A DNA stretch of 62,819 nucleotides from Prochlorococcus sp. AG-347-J06 (GTDB taxonomy: Bacteria > Cyanobacteriota > Cyanobacteriia > PCC-6307 > Cyanobiaceae), in the NCBI GenBank assembly GCA_003281525.1, contig QCBT01000007.1:1-62819 (forward strand), written 5' to 3'. The notes beneath the pieces were generated by a model. The model worked only from the letters and a program-made list of their open reading frames with translations. It made no database searches and was not told the DNA's origin. A program made the translations under genes and the position numbers. Each line of letters starts with the position of its first letter. The first letter of the stretch is position 1. Below are positions 1 through 6,715 of this stretch, piece by piece.

Positions 1-37
1 TTTCTTATAAATTCGTTTATTGTAAAAAGAAAAAACA

Positions 38-208
38 ATGAAAAAAAATTCCAAGAAAGAATACCTTAATAGAGATGAAGTTAATGAAATGATTGAATCA
101 GCTTTAAGGAGACATAATAGAAGATCTACAATAATATCAAGCGTACTTGGCTGGATTCTAATCGGAGGTTATTCGTTTGGACTTTTTCAAGCAGTTCAAA
201 ATGTCTAA
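38..208 (+). CDS. small single-pass membrane protein, unknown function
   Basis: A 56-residue ORF runs from ATG to TAA. It has a lysine-rich start, a basic stretch around residues 26-31 (two RR pairs), then one hydrophobic segment at about residues 32-52 that ends close to the C-terminus. The basic-then-hydrophobic pattern suggests a membrane anchor with the N-terminus in the cytoplasm. No family was recognised. It looks like one of the many short membrane proteins of picocyanobacteria. The gene may share a transcript with the next small gene on the same strand. Confidence 0.5.
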   Translation: MKKNSKKEYLNRDEVNEMIESALRRHNRRSTIISSVLGWILIGGYSFGLFQAVQNV

Positions 209-272
209 TTAATCTTTTTTTTAAAGTAGAACTTGCTAGATGATAAATTAATATAAGACTAAGTATTTTTTT

Positions 273-494
273 ATGAGGGAATATATTGAGGCAAATCTTA
301 CAGTAATAAGAAAATATTTAAAAAAACGTAAACACTATACATCAAAATTAAATAATGCTTCGATAATGGAAGAATTCAAAGAATGGAGCAAAGATCCTTT
401 ACCTGAGACAGAATCAATTTGGACATTACCTGACTTAACGAGAAATGAAAGACTAAAAAATTTTTGTCGCTCGATTAAGAAGGAAATAAGATAA
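273..494 (+). CDS. small hypothetical protein
   Basis: This is a 73-residue soluble, strongly basic and hydrophilic protein with an ATG start. It has no membrane segment and no motif I recognise. The middle holds an acidic, proline-containing stretch (KDPLPETESIW) and the C-terminus is lysine-rich. It faces a minus-strand small gene whose stop lies 4 bases away, so the two genes converge. Its function is unknown. Confidence 0.5.
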   Translation: MREYIEANLTVIRKYLKKRKHYTSKLNNASIMEEFKEWSKDPLPETESIWTLPDLTRNERLKNFCRSIKKEIR

Positions 495-498
495 ATTT

Positions 499-657
499 TT
501 AACTACCTAATTGTATATGATTTACCTTTAAGTAAAAATAACCAGCAAATCCAACTATGTTCAAAATTACGACGAAAATCCATGCTCCAATTGGCTGATT
601 AGAATCAAATTTTTTTATTTTAACTTTTTCCTTTAGTCTTTCAATATATTTAGCCAT
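499..657 (-). CDS. small membrane protein, unknown function
   Basis: About 52 residues, starting at MAKYIERL. A longer frame reaches 687, but its extra ten residues are only phenylalanine- and isoleucine-rich, so the inner ATG at 657 is preferred. A basic amphipathic N-terminus (KEKVKIKKF) is followed by one hydrophobic helix (WIFVVILNIVGFAGYFYL). No family was recognised. It is probably a single-pass inner or thylakoid membrane protein. Confidence 0.5.
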   Translation of the reverse strand: MAKYIERLKEKVKIKKFDSNQPIGAWIFVVILNIVGFAGYFYLKVNHIQLGS

Positions 658-877
658 AATTAAAAATATTAAAAAGAATATTTCCAATTATAGAGAGTTA
701 AATTTTAAGGAATCTTAAATAAAATAAAATTTCTTTTAATTCGAATTTTTATTGTTAAGCCTGTTAATGGGATATTTAATTAACTCTTTTTTGAGATTTT
801 TTAAAAGTTTATTGTGATTCAAAATCGTAAATTTCTTAGTAAAGGAATAGTGCCATTTCATTGAATTAAAAAAAAAC

Positions 878-907
878 TTGCTAATTCATTATTAATAAAA
901 TTATAAT
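878..907 (+). promoter_or_regulatory. sigma-70-type promoter of the peroxiredoxin gene
   Basis: A TTGCTA box at 878-883 and a perfect TATAAT box at 902-907 are separated by 18 bases. Transcription should start near 914, giving a leader of about 47 bases before the ATG at 961. This is one of the best promoters seen in the window and lies in a 270-base gap that holds no gene. Confidence 0.6.
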
Positions 908-960
908 ACTTACTACGGTCATTCAGACCATACATAATTTAAATAAGGACAAATTTTTTC

Positions 961-1545
961 ATGAGCTTAAGAGTTGGCCAAGAAGCACCAGACTTTAGTG
1001 CTACAGCAGTATATGATCAAGAGTTTAAGGAGATTACACTTTCAGGTCTAAGAGGTAAATGGGTTGTTCTATTCTTTTACCCACTAGATTTTACATTTGT
1101 ATGTCCAACTGAAATTACTGCATTTAGTGATAGATACAAAGATTTCTCGGAACTTAATACGGAAATACTTGGGGTCTCAGTTGACAGCAAACACTGTCAT
1201 TTGGCTTGGATACAAACCCCAAGAAATGAAGGTGGTATAGGTGATATTAACTATCCGTTAGTCTCTGACTTAAAAAGAGAAATTTGCCAGGCGTACAATG
1301 TTCTTAATGATGATGGAGAGGCAGATAGAGGTTTATTTCTAATCAATCCAGAAGGAGTGGTTATGCATACTACTGTTAACAAGGCTCCTGTAGGCAGAAA
1401 TGTTGATGAAACACTAAGAATTCTTCAAGGTTATCAATACGTTGCAGCAAACCCAGATGAGGTATGTCCTGCGAACTGGACCCCTGGGGAGAAAACAATG
1501 TTAGAGGACCCCAAAGGTAGTAAGGAATATTTTTCTGCGCTCTAG
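961..1545 (+). CDS. 2-Cys peroxiredoxin
   Basis: A 194-residue thiol peroxidase of the AhpC/Prx1 group, which reduces hydrogen peroxide and alkyl hydroperoxides. The peroxidatic cysteine is C48 in FTFVCPTE and the resolving cysteine is C169 in EVCPANW. The protein keeps the GGIG motif (91-94) and the C-terminal YF pair (190-191), the two features that make eukaryotic-type enzymes prone to over-oxidation. In cyanobacteria it is a thioredoxin-linked defence against photosynthetic peroxide. It has its own promoter and terminator, so it is probably transcribed alone. Confidence 0.95.
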   Translation: MSLRVGQEAPDFSATAVYDQEFKEITLSGLRGKWVVLFFYPLDFTFVCPTEITAFSDRYKDFSELNTEILGVSVDSKHCHLAWIQTPRNEGGIGDINYPLVSDLKREICQAYNVLNDDGEADRGLFLINPEGVVMHTTVNKAPVGRNVDETLRILQGYQYVAANPDEVCPANWTPGEKTMLEDPKGSKEYFSAL

Positions 1546-1560
1546 TAAAATTAAATACTT

Positions 1561-2313
1561 TTAAGCAAGTATTGAGTAGTAAATAATTATAAAAAAATAA
1601 AAAGAAAACATATTCAAAAAGGGGATTAAATCCCCTTTTTGAGGTTTTTTTACTATCCAATCGCTTAAATTAGTTTTATATGATAAGAAAGACCACGTAA
1701 AAAAAGAAATTTCTATAGCGAGTAAGATAAAAATATTAATTAAATTTAGGTCATTTAAACCAAAATATCTAAAAATATGAAACTGATCATCAACATTAAT
1801 ATTATTAATTTGAAGATGCCAAAGACAAAGAGAAATCAAAATAAAATTTATCAATATTATTTTTTTTAATAAAAACTTAGATTTCTTAATAATTAATAAA
1901 ATAGAAATTGAAAATATGAAAAAAACAAAATGTAAAATATCCGGTTTTGGTAATTTAATTCCTTCAAGAAATAAATTAAATATAAGATCAAAATTTATAT
2001 ATAAATAATCAGCTATAAAATAAGAGAGAAATATTAAATTTATTGCTACTAATAATAATAATCTTCTTCCATTAATTATATGTTTACTATGAATATCATT
2101 TTTATTAAAATTATAGTATGTATAGTTTTTAAAAGAGTTTAGACACACTAAAGATGGACATATTGTACCGCTCAAATAGTAAAGAACTGAATAAAATGAA
2201 ATATCATTAATATTGAATGAATACAAATTAAACCATTGTTTTTGGACTAACGGAAGAATAAGTAAAAATGAAACCGTAACTAATAAATTAGTAGTATTGT
2301 TTTTAATTATCAA
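1561..2313 (-). CDS. polytopic integral membrane protein, unknown function
   Basis: A 250-residue, very hydrophobic protein with about seven predicted membrane segments. The loops are rich in asparagine and lysine. I saw no EExxxR, HxxxN or similar signature, so a CAAX-protease assignment, though tempting from the general layout, is not supported. It lies 37 bases downstream of the FtsH-like gene on the same strand and is probably co-transcribed with it. Its C-terminal codons overlap the peroxiredoxin terminator on the other strand. Function unknown. Confidence 0.6.
   Translation of the reverse strand: MIIKNNTTNLLVTVSFLLILPLVQKQWFNLYSFNINDISFYSVLYYLSGTICPSLVCLNSFKNYTYYNFNKNDIHSKHIINGRRLLLLVAINLIFLSYFIADYLYINFDLIFNLFLEGIKLPKPDILHFVFFIFSISILLIIKKSKFLLKKIILINFILISLCLWHLQINNINVDDQFHIFRYFGLNDLNLINIFILLAIEISFFTWSFLSYKTNLSDWIVKKPQKGDLIPFLNMFSFYFFIIIYYSILA
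1615..1646 (+). terminator. rho-independent terminator after the peroxiredoxin gene
   Basis: The arms AAAAAGGGGAT and ATCCCCTTTTT are separated by TAA, and a further run of Ts follows. The hairpin lies about 70 bases after the peroxiredoxin stop. It is also inside the coding sequence of the convergent minus-strand membrane protein, where it encodes the KGDLIPF stretch. Confidence 0.75.
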
Positions 2314-2350
2314 GAAAGTATTAAATTTTTTTTAATTTAAAACAATTAAA

Positions 2351-4105
2351 TCAAACTTTCAACAATTTAGAAGTAGTTAATTTAAAAACTTTTTTATCTA
2401 TAGTTTCGTGATTTAAAAGTATATCAACTAATTTATCAAGTAAAACTCTATTTTTTTTCAATATTTTTATTGAATTATTTAATGAAATTTTAGAAATATT
2501 TATAATTTCATTATCTATTCTCGAACTAGTATTTTCTGCTATGAGAGGCTTTCTTCTAAATAATCCATCTCCTAAATACATTTCATTATTGTCAGAATCC
2601 ATCGAAATTGGACCAATAATTGAAAATCCATATTTTGTAACCATTTCCCTTACGATATTGGTCGCATAAGAGATATCATTTACGGAGCATTGTGTAATTT
2701 CACTTTCACCAAAAACTATCGTTTCTGCTGCTCTTCCAGCTAGTGCAATTTCAATTTTTGAAAATAATAATTTTTTTGAAATCAAGCCGCTAGAAATTAC
2801 ATCTTCGTCAGGGCATATTTTTGTATATCCTCCTATAGATCCAGATCTAGGTAAAATAGTAATTTTATCAACTGATTCAATTCCATTTCTCACAGCAGAT
2901 ACAATCGCTCTGCCCACTTCGTTATAAGCAATAATTTTTTTTGTATTTGGAGAAGTTATTAATGAACTTCTTAGGCCAATGGTAATTTTATCGAGAGCAT
3001 TTTCTATATGAAGGTCACTAATTAATTTAGATTCATCTCTTGCACAGTGAATAGCACTCTCATTCATTAAATTTGCAAGATCTGCTCCCGAAAATCCAAC
3101 TGTTCTTGAAGCCCAATATCCTAAATCAATTTCACTTGAAAGAGGTTTGGAGAGTGAGTGAACTGAAAGAATTTTTTTTCTTCCATCTAAATCTGGAAGC
3201 ATTACTTCAATTTTCCTATCAAATCTACCTGGTCTTAATAATGCTGCATCCAAGATATCTGGTCTATTTGTTGCTGCTAAAACAATAATCCCAGAATTAT
3301 CAGCAAAACCATCTAATTCAGTTAGAAGCTGATTAAGGGTTTGTTCTCTTTCATCATTTCCACCTCCGATCCCAGAACCTCTTTGCCTACCAATGGAATC
3401 AATTTCATCAATGAAAATTATACAAGGAGATTTTTCCTTAGCCTTAGAGAATAGATCACGAACTCGGCTTGCTCCAACACCAACAAAAAGTTCTACAAAC
3501 TCCGATGCCGATATTGAGAGAAAGGGCACTCCTGATTCACCAGCAATTGCTTTAGCTAATAAAGTTTTACCTGTTCCTGGTGGGCCTATTAGAAGGACTC
3601 CCTTAGGTACTTTCGCTCCAAGATTTTCAAATTTCTTTGGTTCTTTCAAAAATGTAATTACCTCTTTTAATTCCTCAGCTGCTTCAGGGACGCCAGCTAC
3701 ATCATCGAATCTCGTTTCTACATCATCAATAGTTACAAATTTAGATTGATTTTTGGTAAAACCAAAAGCTCTGGAAGCCAATTTTGATGTACTCCTCAAG
3801 ATTAAGACTATAGCTAATATGAAAATCAGGAAAAGACTTATTGAAGCAAATGAATTAGCAGCTGAGGCTTCTTTTCTACTATTGTTAATAGTTAGATCTA
3901 CCTTATTTTCAGTAGCCTTTTCAAGGATTAATTGATCGTTGTAAAGGATAGGTATTTTAAATTTATCCCCATTTTTATACAGAACATCAATTTCTCTCTG
4001 CCTTGGATAGAAAAATATTGATTCTATTTTCCCCGTCTCTATATCTTCTAGAAGATCCGAATAACTTGATTTAGAATCTGAATATGAGAATTTTGATCTA
4101 AACAC
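2351..4105 (-). CDS. FtsH-family AAA protein with degenerate protease site
   Basis: This 584-residue protein has the FtsH AAA module: Walker A GPPGTGKT (174-181), Walker B FIDEID (231-236) and the second region of homology with arginine fingers (281-297). At the protease site the usual HEXXH is replaced by NEVGR (395-399), while the third ligand Asp (D477) is kept. It therefore probably unfolds or remodels membrane proteins without cutting them, like the plant FtsHi proteins. Only one membrane segment (86-104) is seen; the usual first one is missing because a stop lies two codons before the GTG start. It is divergent from rpmF. Confidence 0.88.
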   Translation of the reverse strand: MFRSKFSYSDSKSSYSDLLEDIETGKIESIFFYPRQREIDVLYKNGDKFKIPILYNDQLILEKATENKVDLTINNSRKEASAANSFASISLFLIFILAIVLILRSTSKLASRAFGFTKNQSKFVTIDDVETRFDDVAGVPEAAEELKEVITFLKEPKKFENLGAKVPKGVLLIGPPGTGKTLLAKAIAGESGVPFLSISASEFVELFVGVGASRVRDLFSKAKEKSPCIIFIDEIDSIGRQRGSGIGGGNDEREQTLNQLLTELDGFADNSGIIVLAATNRPDILDAALLRPGRFDRKIEVMLPDLDGRKKILSVHSLSKPLSSEIDLGYWASRTVGFSGADLANLMNESAIHCARDESKLISDLHIENALDKITIGLRSSLITSPNTKKIIAYNEVGRAIVSAVRNGIESVDKITILPRSGSIGGYTKICPDEDVISSGLISKKLLFSKIEIALAGRAAETIVFGESEITQCSVNDISYATNIVREMVTKYGFSIIGPISMDSDNNEMYLGDGLFRRKPLIAENTSSRIDNEIINISKISLNNSIKILKKNRVLLDKLVDILLNHETIDKKVFKLTTSKLLKV

Positions 4106-4127
4106 TAATCTTTATAAGTGATTAATA

Positions 4128-4141
4128 AAGCATATATGCTT
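4128..4141. repeat. 14-bp perfect palindrome in a divergent intergenic region
   Basis: AAGCATATATGCTT is its own reverse complement. It lies between the GTG start of the FtsH-like gene on the minus strand and rpmF on the plus strand, so it could be an operator for either. Short palindromes also occur by chance in AT-rich DNA. Confidence 0.35.
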
Positions 4142-4236
4142 ATTTAAAAAATTGACGTATATAAACAAAATATACTCAAAAGTTTTGGAGATAACCAGTT
4201 AAAGGTTATATTATTATATGGAAATAAAGAAACAGA

Positions 4237-4407
4237 ATGGCTGTACCAAAGAAGAAAAAATCAAAAAGCAAAAGGAACCAAAGGCATGCTGTTTGGAAAG
4301 GAAAAGCAGCAATAGCAGCTCAAAAAGCTATATCTTTAGGTAAATCAGTTTTAACTGGGAAAGCTCAAGGATTTGTTTATCCTATTGAAGAAGAAGAAGA
4401 AGAGTAG
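4237..4407 (+). CDS. rpmF: 50S ribosomal protein L32
   Basis: A 56-residue basic protein that starts [17 protein letters not shown], the usual L32 opening (AVPKKKxSKSKxxxR). It then carries HAVWKGKAA and ends in a run of glutamates. Like other cyanobacterial and plastid L32 proteins it lacks the zinc-binding cysteines. It is a structural protein of the large ribosomal subunit. The gene is transcribed away from the FtsH-like gene and converges on ycf20. Confidence 0.93.
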   Translation: MAVPKKKKSKSKRNQRHAVWKGKAAIAAQKAISLGKSVLTGKAQGFVYPIEEEEEE

Positions 4408-4410
4408 CTT

Positions 4411-4737
4411 TTAAGATCCTAATTTAAATGCTTCAAGTATAACGGCATAAATTGCACCAATTCTTAATTTATCAACTATGGTCCATAGATAATAAAATTT
4501 TGAACTTGCAGCAGGTTTAATTCTTATAATGATTTCAATAAAAATAATAATTATTGGGACCATTATCAACTCATTTTTACCTTCAGATATAAATTTTGTA
4601 ATAAAATTTGCGAACAAAAAATAACCTGTCAAAACAGAAATTAGAGCAATAGATTTTGTTCTCCAAGTATCACTTAGAAAACCAAAAAATAAATTATTTA
4701 ACTGGTCGGTAATTCTTGAAAAATCAGTTTTTTGCAT
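4411..4737 (-). CDS. ycf20: Ycf20-like (DUF565) membrane protein
   Basis: A 108-residue protein with the DUF565/Ycf20 layout. The N-terminal RITDQLNNLFFGFLSDTWRTKSIALISVLTG region is followed by hydrophobic helices near residues 30-50 and 56-72, and a C-terminal segment lies around 84-105. Ycf20 proteins are found in cyanobacteria and plastids; plant and algal relatives have been linked to photoprotection. The start overlaps the end of the HAD phosphatase gene by 14 bases, so the two are translationally coupled. Confidence 0.65.
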   Translation of the reverse strand: MQKTDFSRITDQLNNLFFGFLSDTWRTKSIALISVLTGYFLFANFITKFISEGKNELIMVPIIIIFIEIIIRIKPAASSKFYYLWTIVDKLRIGAIYAVILEAFKLGS

Positions 4738-5488
4738 TACTAAAAGACACTAAATAATCATTTAGAAAGTTATAGTCAATATATGATTTTTTTAGTTTAG
4801 GGCCTTTAATTACATTTGCCACATTATTCTGATCACCAAGGCTGTCTAAAATACAATCTAATTTAATATTTTCCTCAAGAACAATTGGAATATTTGAAGG
4901 AACATAAATTGTTGGCAAGTTAGCTGCTAAGGAAGATTTCAATCCTGGATTGGAGTCTTCAAAAACAATTGAGTTGTTTTTGTTTATACCACTTAATTGG
5001 ATTGCCTTTAAATACGGTAATGGATTTGGTTTCTTTAATTCAACGTCTTCGCTTGAAATAATGAACTCAAAAGGGTTGAAGCCATTAAAAAGATAATCAA
5101 CAAGTAGATTGACTTGAATTCTTGAACTTGAAGTAACAATAAATTGTCTTACTTTTTTTCTATGTAATTCATTTATTAATCTAAAAACACCAGTTTTTAA
5201 ACTAACGCAATTTTTTTTTATAATTTCTAGATAATGAAACTGCTTTGTTTCATGGATTTTTAGAATTAAATCCTCTGAGAAATTATCATTATTAGATTTA
5301 GCGTAATAATTAATCCTATTTTTGCCCCCATTTATCTTCAGAAGTTCTATATATGAATTAGTATCCCAATTCCAATCTATACCAAGGTCATTAAAAGCAT
5401 TATTAAAAGCAGGTAAATGGGCCTCTAATTCAGTATTTGCAATGGTACCATCTAAATCCCAATAAACACCTTCCAGATAAGTCACCAA
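4724..5488 (-). CDS. HAD-superfamily phosphatase, CbbY/beta-phosphoglucomutase-like
   Basis: This 254-residue protein has all the HAD motifs. Motif I is WDLDGTIANTE with the nucleophile D11 and acid/base D13, motif II is IVTSSSR, motif III is the lysine in LKKPNP, and motif IV is VFEDSNPGL. An alpha-helical cap lies between motifs I and II. The closest named relatives are CbbY-type sugar-phosphate phosphatases such as xylulose-1,5-bisphosphate phosphatase, which protects Rubisco. The exact substrate cannot be read from sequence. It follows the psb30-like gene by 12 bases. Confidence 0.85.
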   Translation of the reverse strand: MVTYLEGVYWDLDGTIANTELEAHLPAFNNAFNDLGIDWNWDTNSYIELLKINGGKNRINYYAKSNNDNFSEDLILKIHETKQFHYLEIIKKNCVSLKTGVFRLINELHRKKVRQFIVTSSSRIQVNLLVDYLFNGFNPFEFIISSEDVELKKPNPLPYLKAIQLSGINKNNSIVFEDSNPGLKSSLAANLPTIYVPSNIPIVLEENIKLDCILDSLGDQNNVANVIKGPKLKKSYIDYNFLNDYLVSFSNAKN

Positions 5489-5500
5489 AAAGAATTTCTT

Positions 5501-5578
5501 TTATTTACGGTAAAATACAAGAGCAATTATTGCTGGTCCTGCTAACGCAACTACAGCCAAAGGAATAAGTGTTGCCAT
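5501..5578 (-). CDS. psb30: photosystem II protein Psb30 (Ycf12)-like
   Basis: A 25-residue peptide that is essentially one membrane helix (LIPLAVVALAGPAIIALVFYRK). The central GPxxI followed by hydrophobic residues and a terminal basic pair fits Psb30/Ycf12, a small PSII core subunit. At this length the family call rests on a short pattern and is provisional. It heads a minus-strand run with the HAD phosphatase and Ycf20 and is divergent from the CxxC-cluster gene. Confidence 0.6.
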   Translation of the reverse strand: MATLIPLAVVALAGPAIIALVFYRK

Positions 5579-5660
5579 GATTAATGAATATGTTTTGTGA
5601 TACTATCTTTACAAATAAATGACGCAACTGTACTGATACGTTACGAGATTGAATTAAATT

Positions 5661-6008
5661 ATGAAATCATGGACATGTATAGAAAATTGTGGAGCTTGTT
5701 GTAAATTCGACTTGAGCGAAAGAAGTGATTTAGCTAACAAACTTAACAAAGAAGATATAGCTTTGATAAATTCGATGACGGCTAAAGACGGTTGGTGTAA
5801 AAACCTGGACAGAGAAAATAAAAAATGCCTTATTTATGAAACCAGACCACATTTTTGCCGTGTAAGTGAATTTTCAACCACATTTAAAGGATATTTGAAA
5901 TCTGGTGATAAATTTTTAATAGATTGCTGCAAAGAACATATTTCATCAAATTATGGATACCAAAGTAAAGAGATGAAAACTTTTAGGATTGCTGTTTCAG
6001 GAAAATGA
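5661..6008 (+). CDS. YkgJ-family cysteine-cluster protein
   Basis: A 115-residue protein with an N-terminal cysteine cluster (C6, C10, C13, C14 in CIENCGACC) and further cysteines in WCKNL, KKCLIYE, HFCRV and DCCKE. This is the pattern of the YkgJ (CxxCxxCC) family, proposed to bind zinc or an iron-sulfur cluster; its function is unknown. Its TGA stop overlaps the next ATG (ATGA), so it is coupled to the UPF0016 transporter genes. That linkage suggests a role in metal handling, which is inference. Confidence 0.8.
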   Translation: MKSWTCIENCGACCKFDLSERSDLANKLNKEDIALINSMTAKDGWCKNLDRENKKCLIYETRPHFCRVSEFSTTFKGYLKSGDKFLIDCCKEHISSNYGYQSKEMKTFRIAVSGK

Positions 6009-6331
6009 ATAGTAAATTAAAAAAAAAAGAAAACAATCTAGAAAAAAGTTTTTTTTCAATATTTATAACGACTTTTACAACAATTTTTATTGCTGAACTT
6101 GGCGATAAAACTCAGATAGCCACATTAATGCTTTCTGCCGAATCGGGCAGGCCAATAATTGTTTTTCTTGGAAGTTCTCTAGCATTAATAAGCTCTAGCA
6201 TAGTAGGAGTTCTTATTGGTAAATGGGTATCAAAAAAAATATCTCCTAGCAAATTTGCTTTATCTACTGGTATTTTAATGATATTGATAAGTATATTTTT
6301 AGCTTATGAAACATTCAAAAATTATTTATAA
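6005..6331 (+). CDS. half-size UPF0016/GDT1-family cation transporter, subunit A
   Basis: A 108-residue protein carrying one copy of the E-x-G-D-K-T motif (AELGDKTQIATLML) and three membrane helices. The family (GDT1, TMEM165, Mnx, PAM71) moves Mn2+ or Ca2+ and normally has two such halves fused. Here each half is a separate gene, so a heterodimer with the next gene is expected. The N-terminus has an extra lysine-rich stretch of about 15 residues. It overlaps the upstream gene by 4 bases, and the next ATG follows its stop directly. Confidence 0.85.
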   Translation: MNSKLKKKENNLEKSFFSIFITTFTTIFIAELGDKTQIATLMLSAESGRPIIVFLGSSLALISSSIVGVLIGKWVSKKISPSKFALSTGILMILISIFLAYETFKNYL

Positions 6332-6643
6332 ATGCTTTTAAGTTTATTACTATCAACATTTCTAACCGTTTTCATAGCTGAATTAGGTGACAAAACTCAA
6401 CTAGCTACTTTAACTATAAGTGGGACTTCAAATAAACCTTTAGCAGTTTTTCTAGGATCTTCTTCAGCACTTGTTTTTGCAAGTTTAATAGGAGCTTTAA
6501 CAGGTGGTTCTATTTCAAGTTTTTTACCCGAAGTAGTTCTTAAGTCAATAGCTTCCATTACATTTTTTATCATTGGTATAAGGCTTTTTATCAACTCTTT
6601 TACCATCGAAAAAGAAGAAAAAGAAGAGAAAGAAAATAATTAG
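6332..6643 (+). CDS. half-size UPF0016/GDT1-family cation transporter, subunit B
   Basis: A 103-residue protein with the second copy of the family motif (AELGDKTQLATLTI) and three membrane helices. It ends in a highly charged KEEKEEKENN tail that faces the cytoplasm or stroma side. Its ATG is adjacent to the stop of subunit A. Manganese export into the lumen or periplasm for the oxygen-evolving complex is the likely role, by analogy with cyanobacterial Mnx and plastid PAM71. Confidence 0.85.
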   Translation: MLLSLLLSTFLTVFIAELGDKTQLATLTISGTSNKPLAVFLGSSSALVFASLIGALTGGSISSFLPEVVLKSIASITFFIIGIRLFINSFTIEKEEKEEKENN

Positions 6644-6715
6644 TTTTAAGCTTGGATAATAAGGTGTAATAATGAAGTGTATACCCCTAAATTAATTTAT
6701 AATTTCATTTAGATC

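Noticed and set aside
1376..1660. 94-residue minus-strand frame over the peroxiredoxin end
   Set aside because: It overlaps both the peroxiredoxin gene and its terminator, and no motif is seen.
1561..2313. CAAX protease assignment for the membrane protein
   Set aside because: The glutamate and histidine motifs that define the family were not found.
3393..3749. 118-residue plus-strand frame inside the FtsH-like gene
   Set aside because: It lies opposite the highly conserved AAA domain. Its open frame is a by-product of that coding sequence and it has no family match or context.
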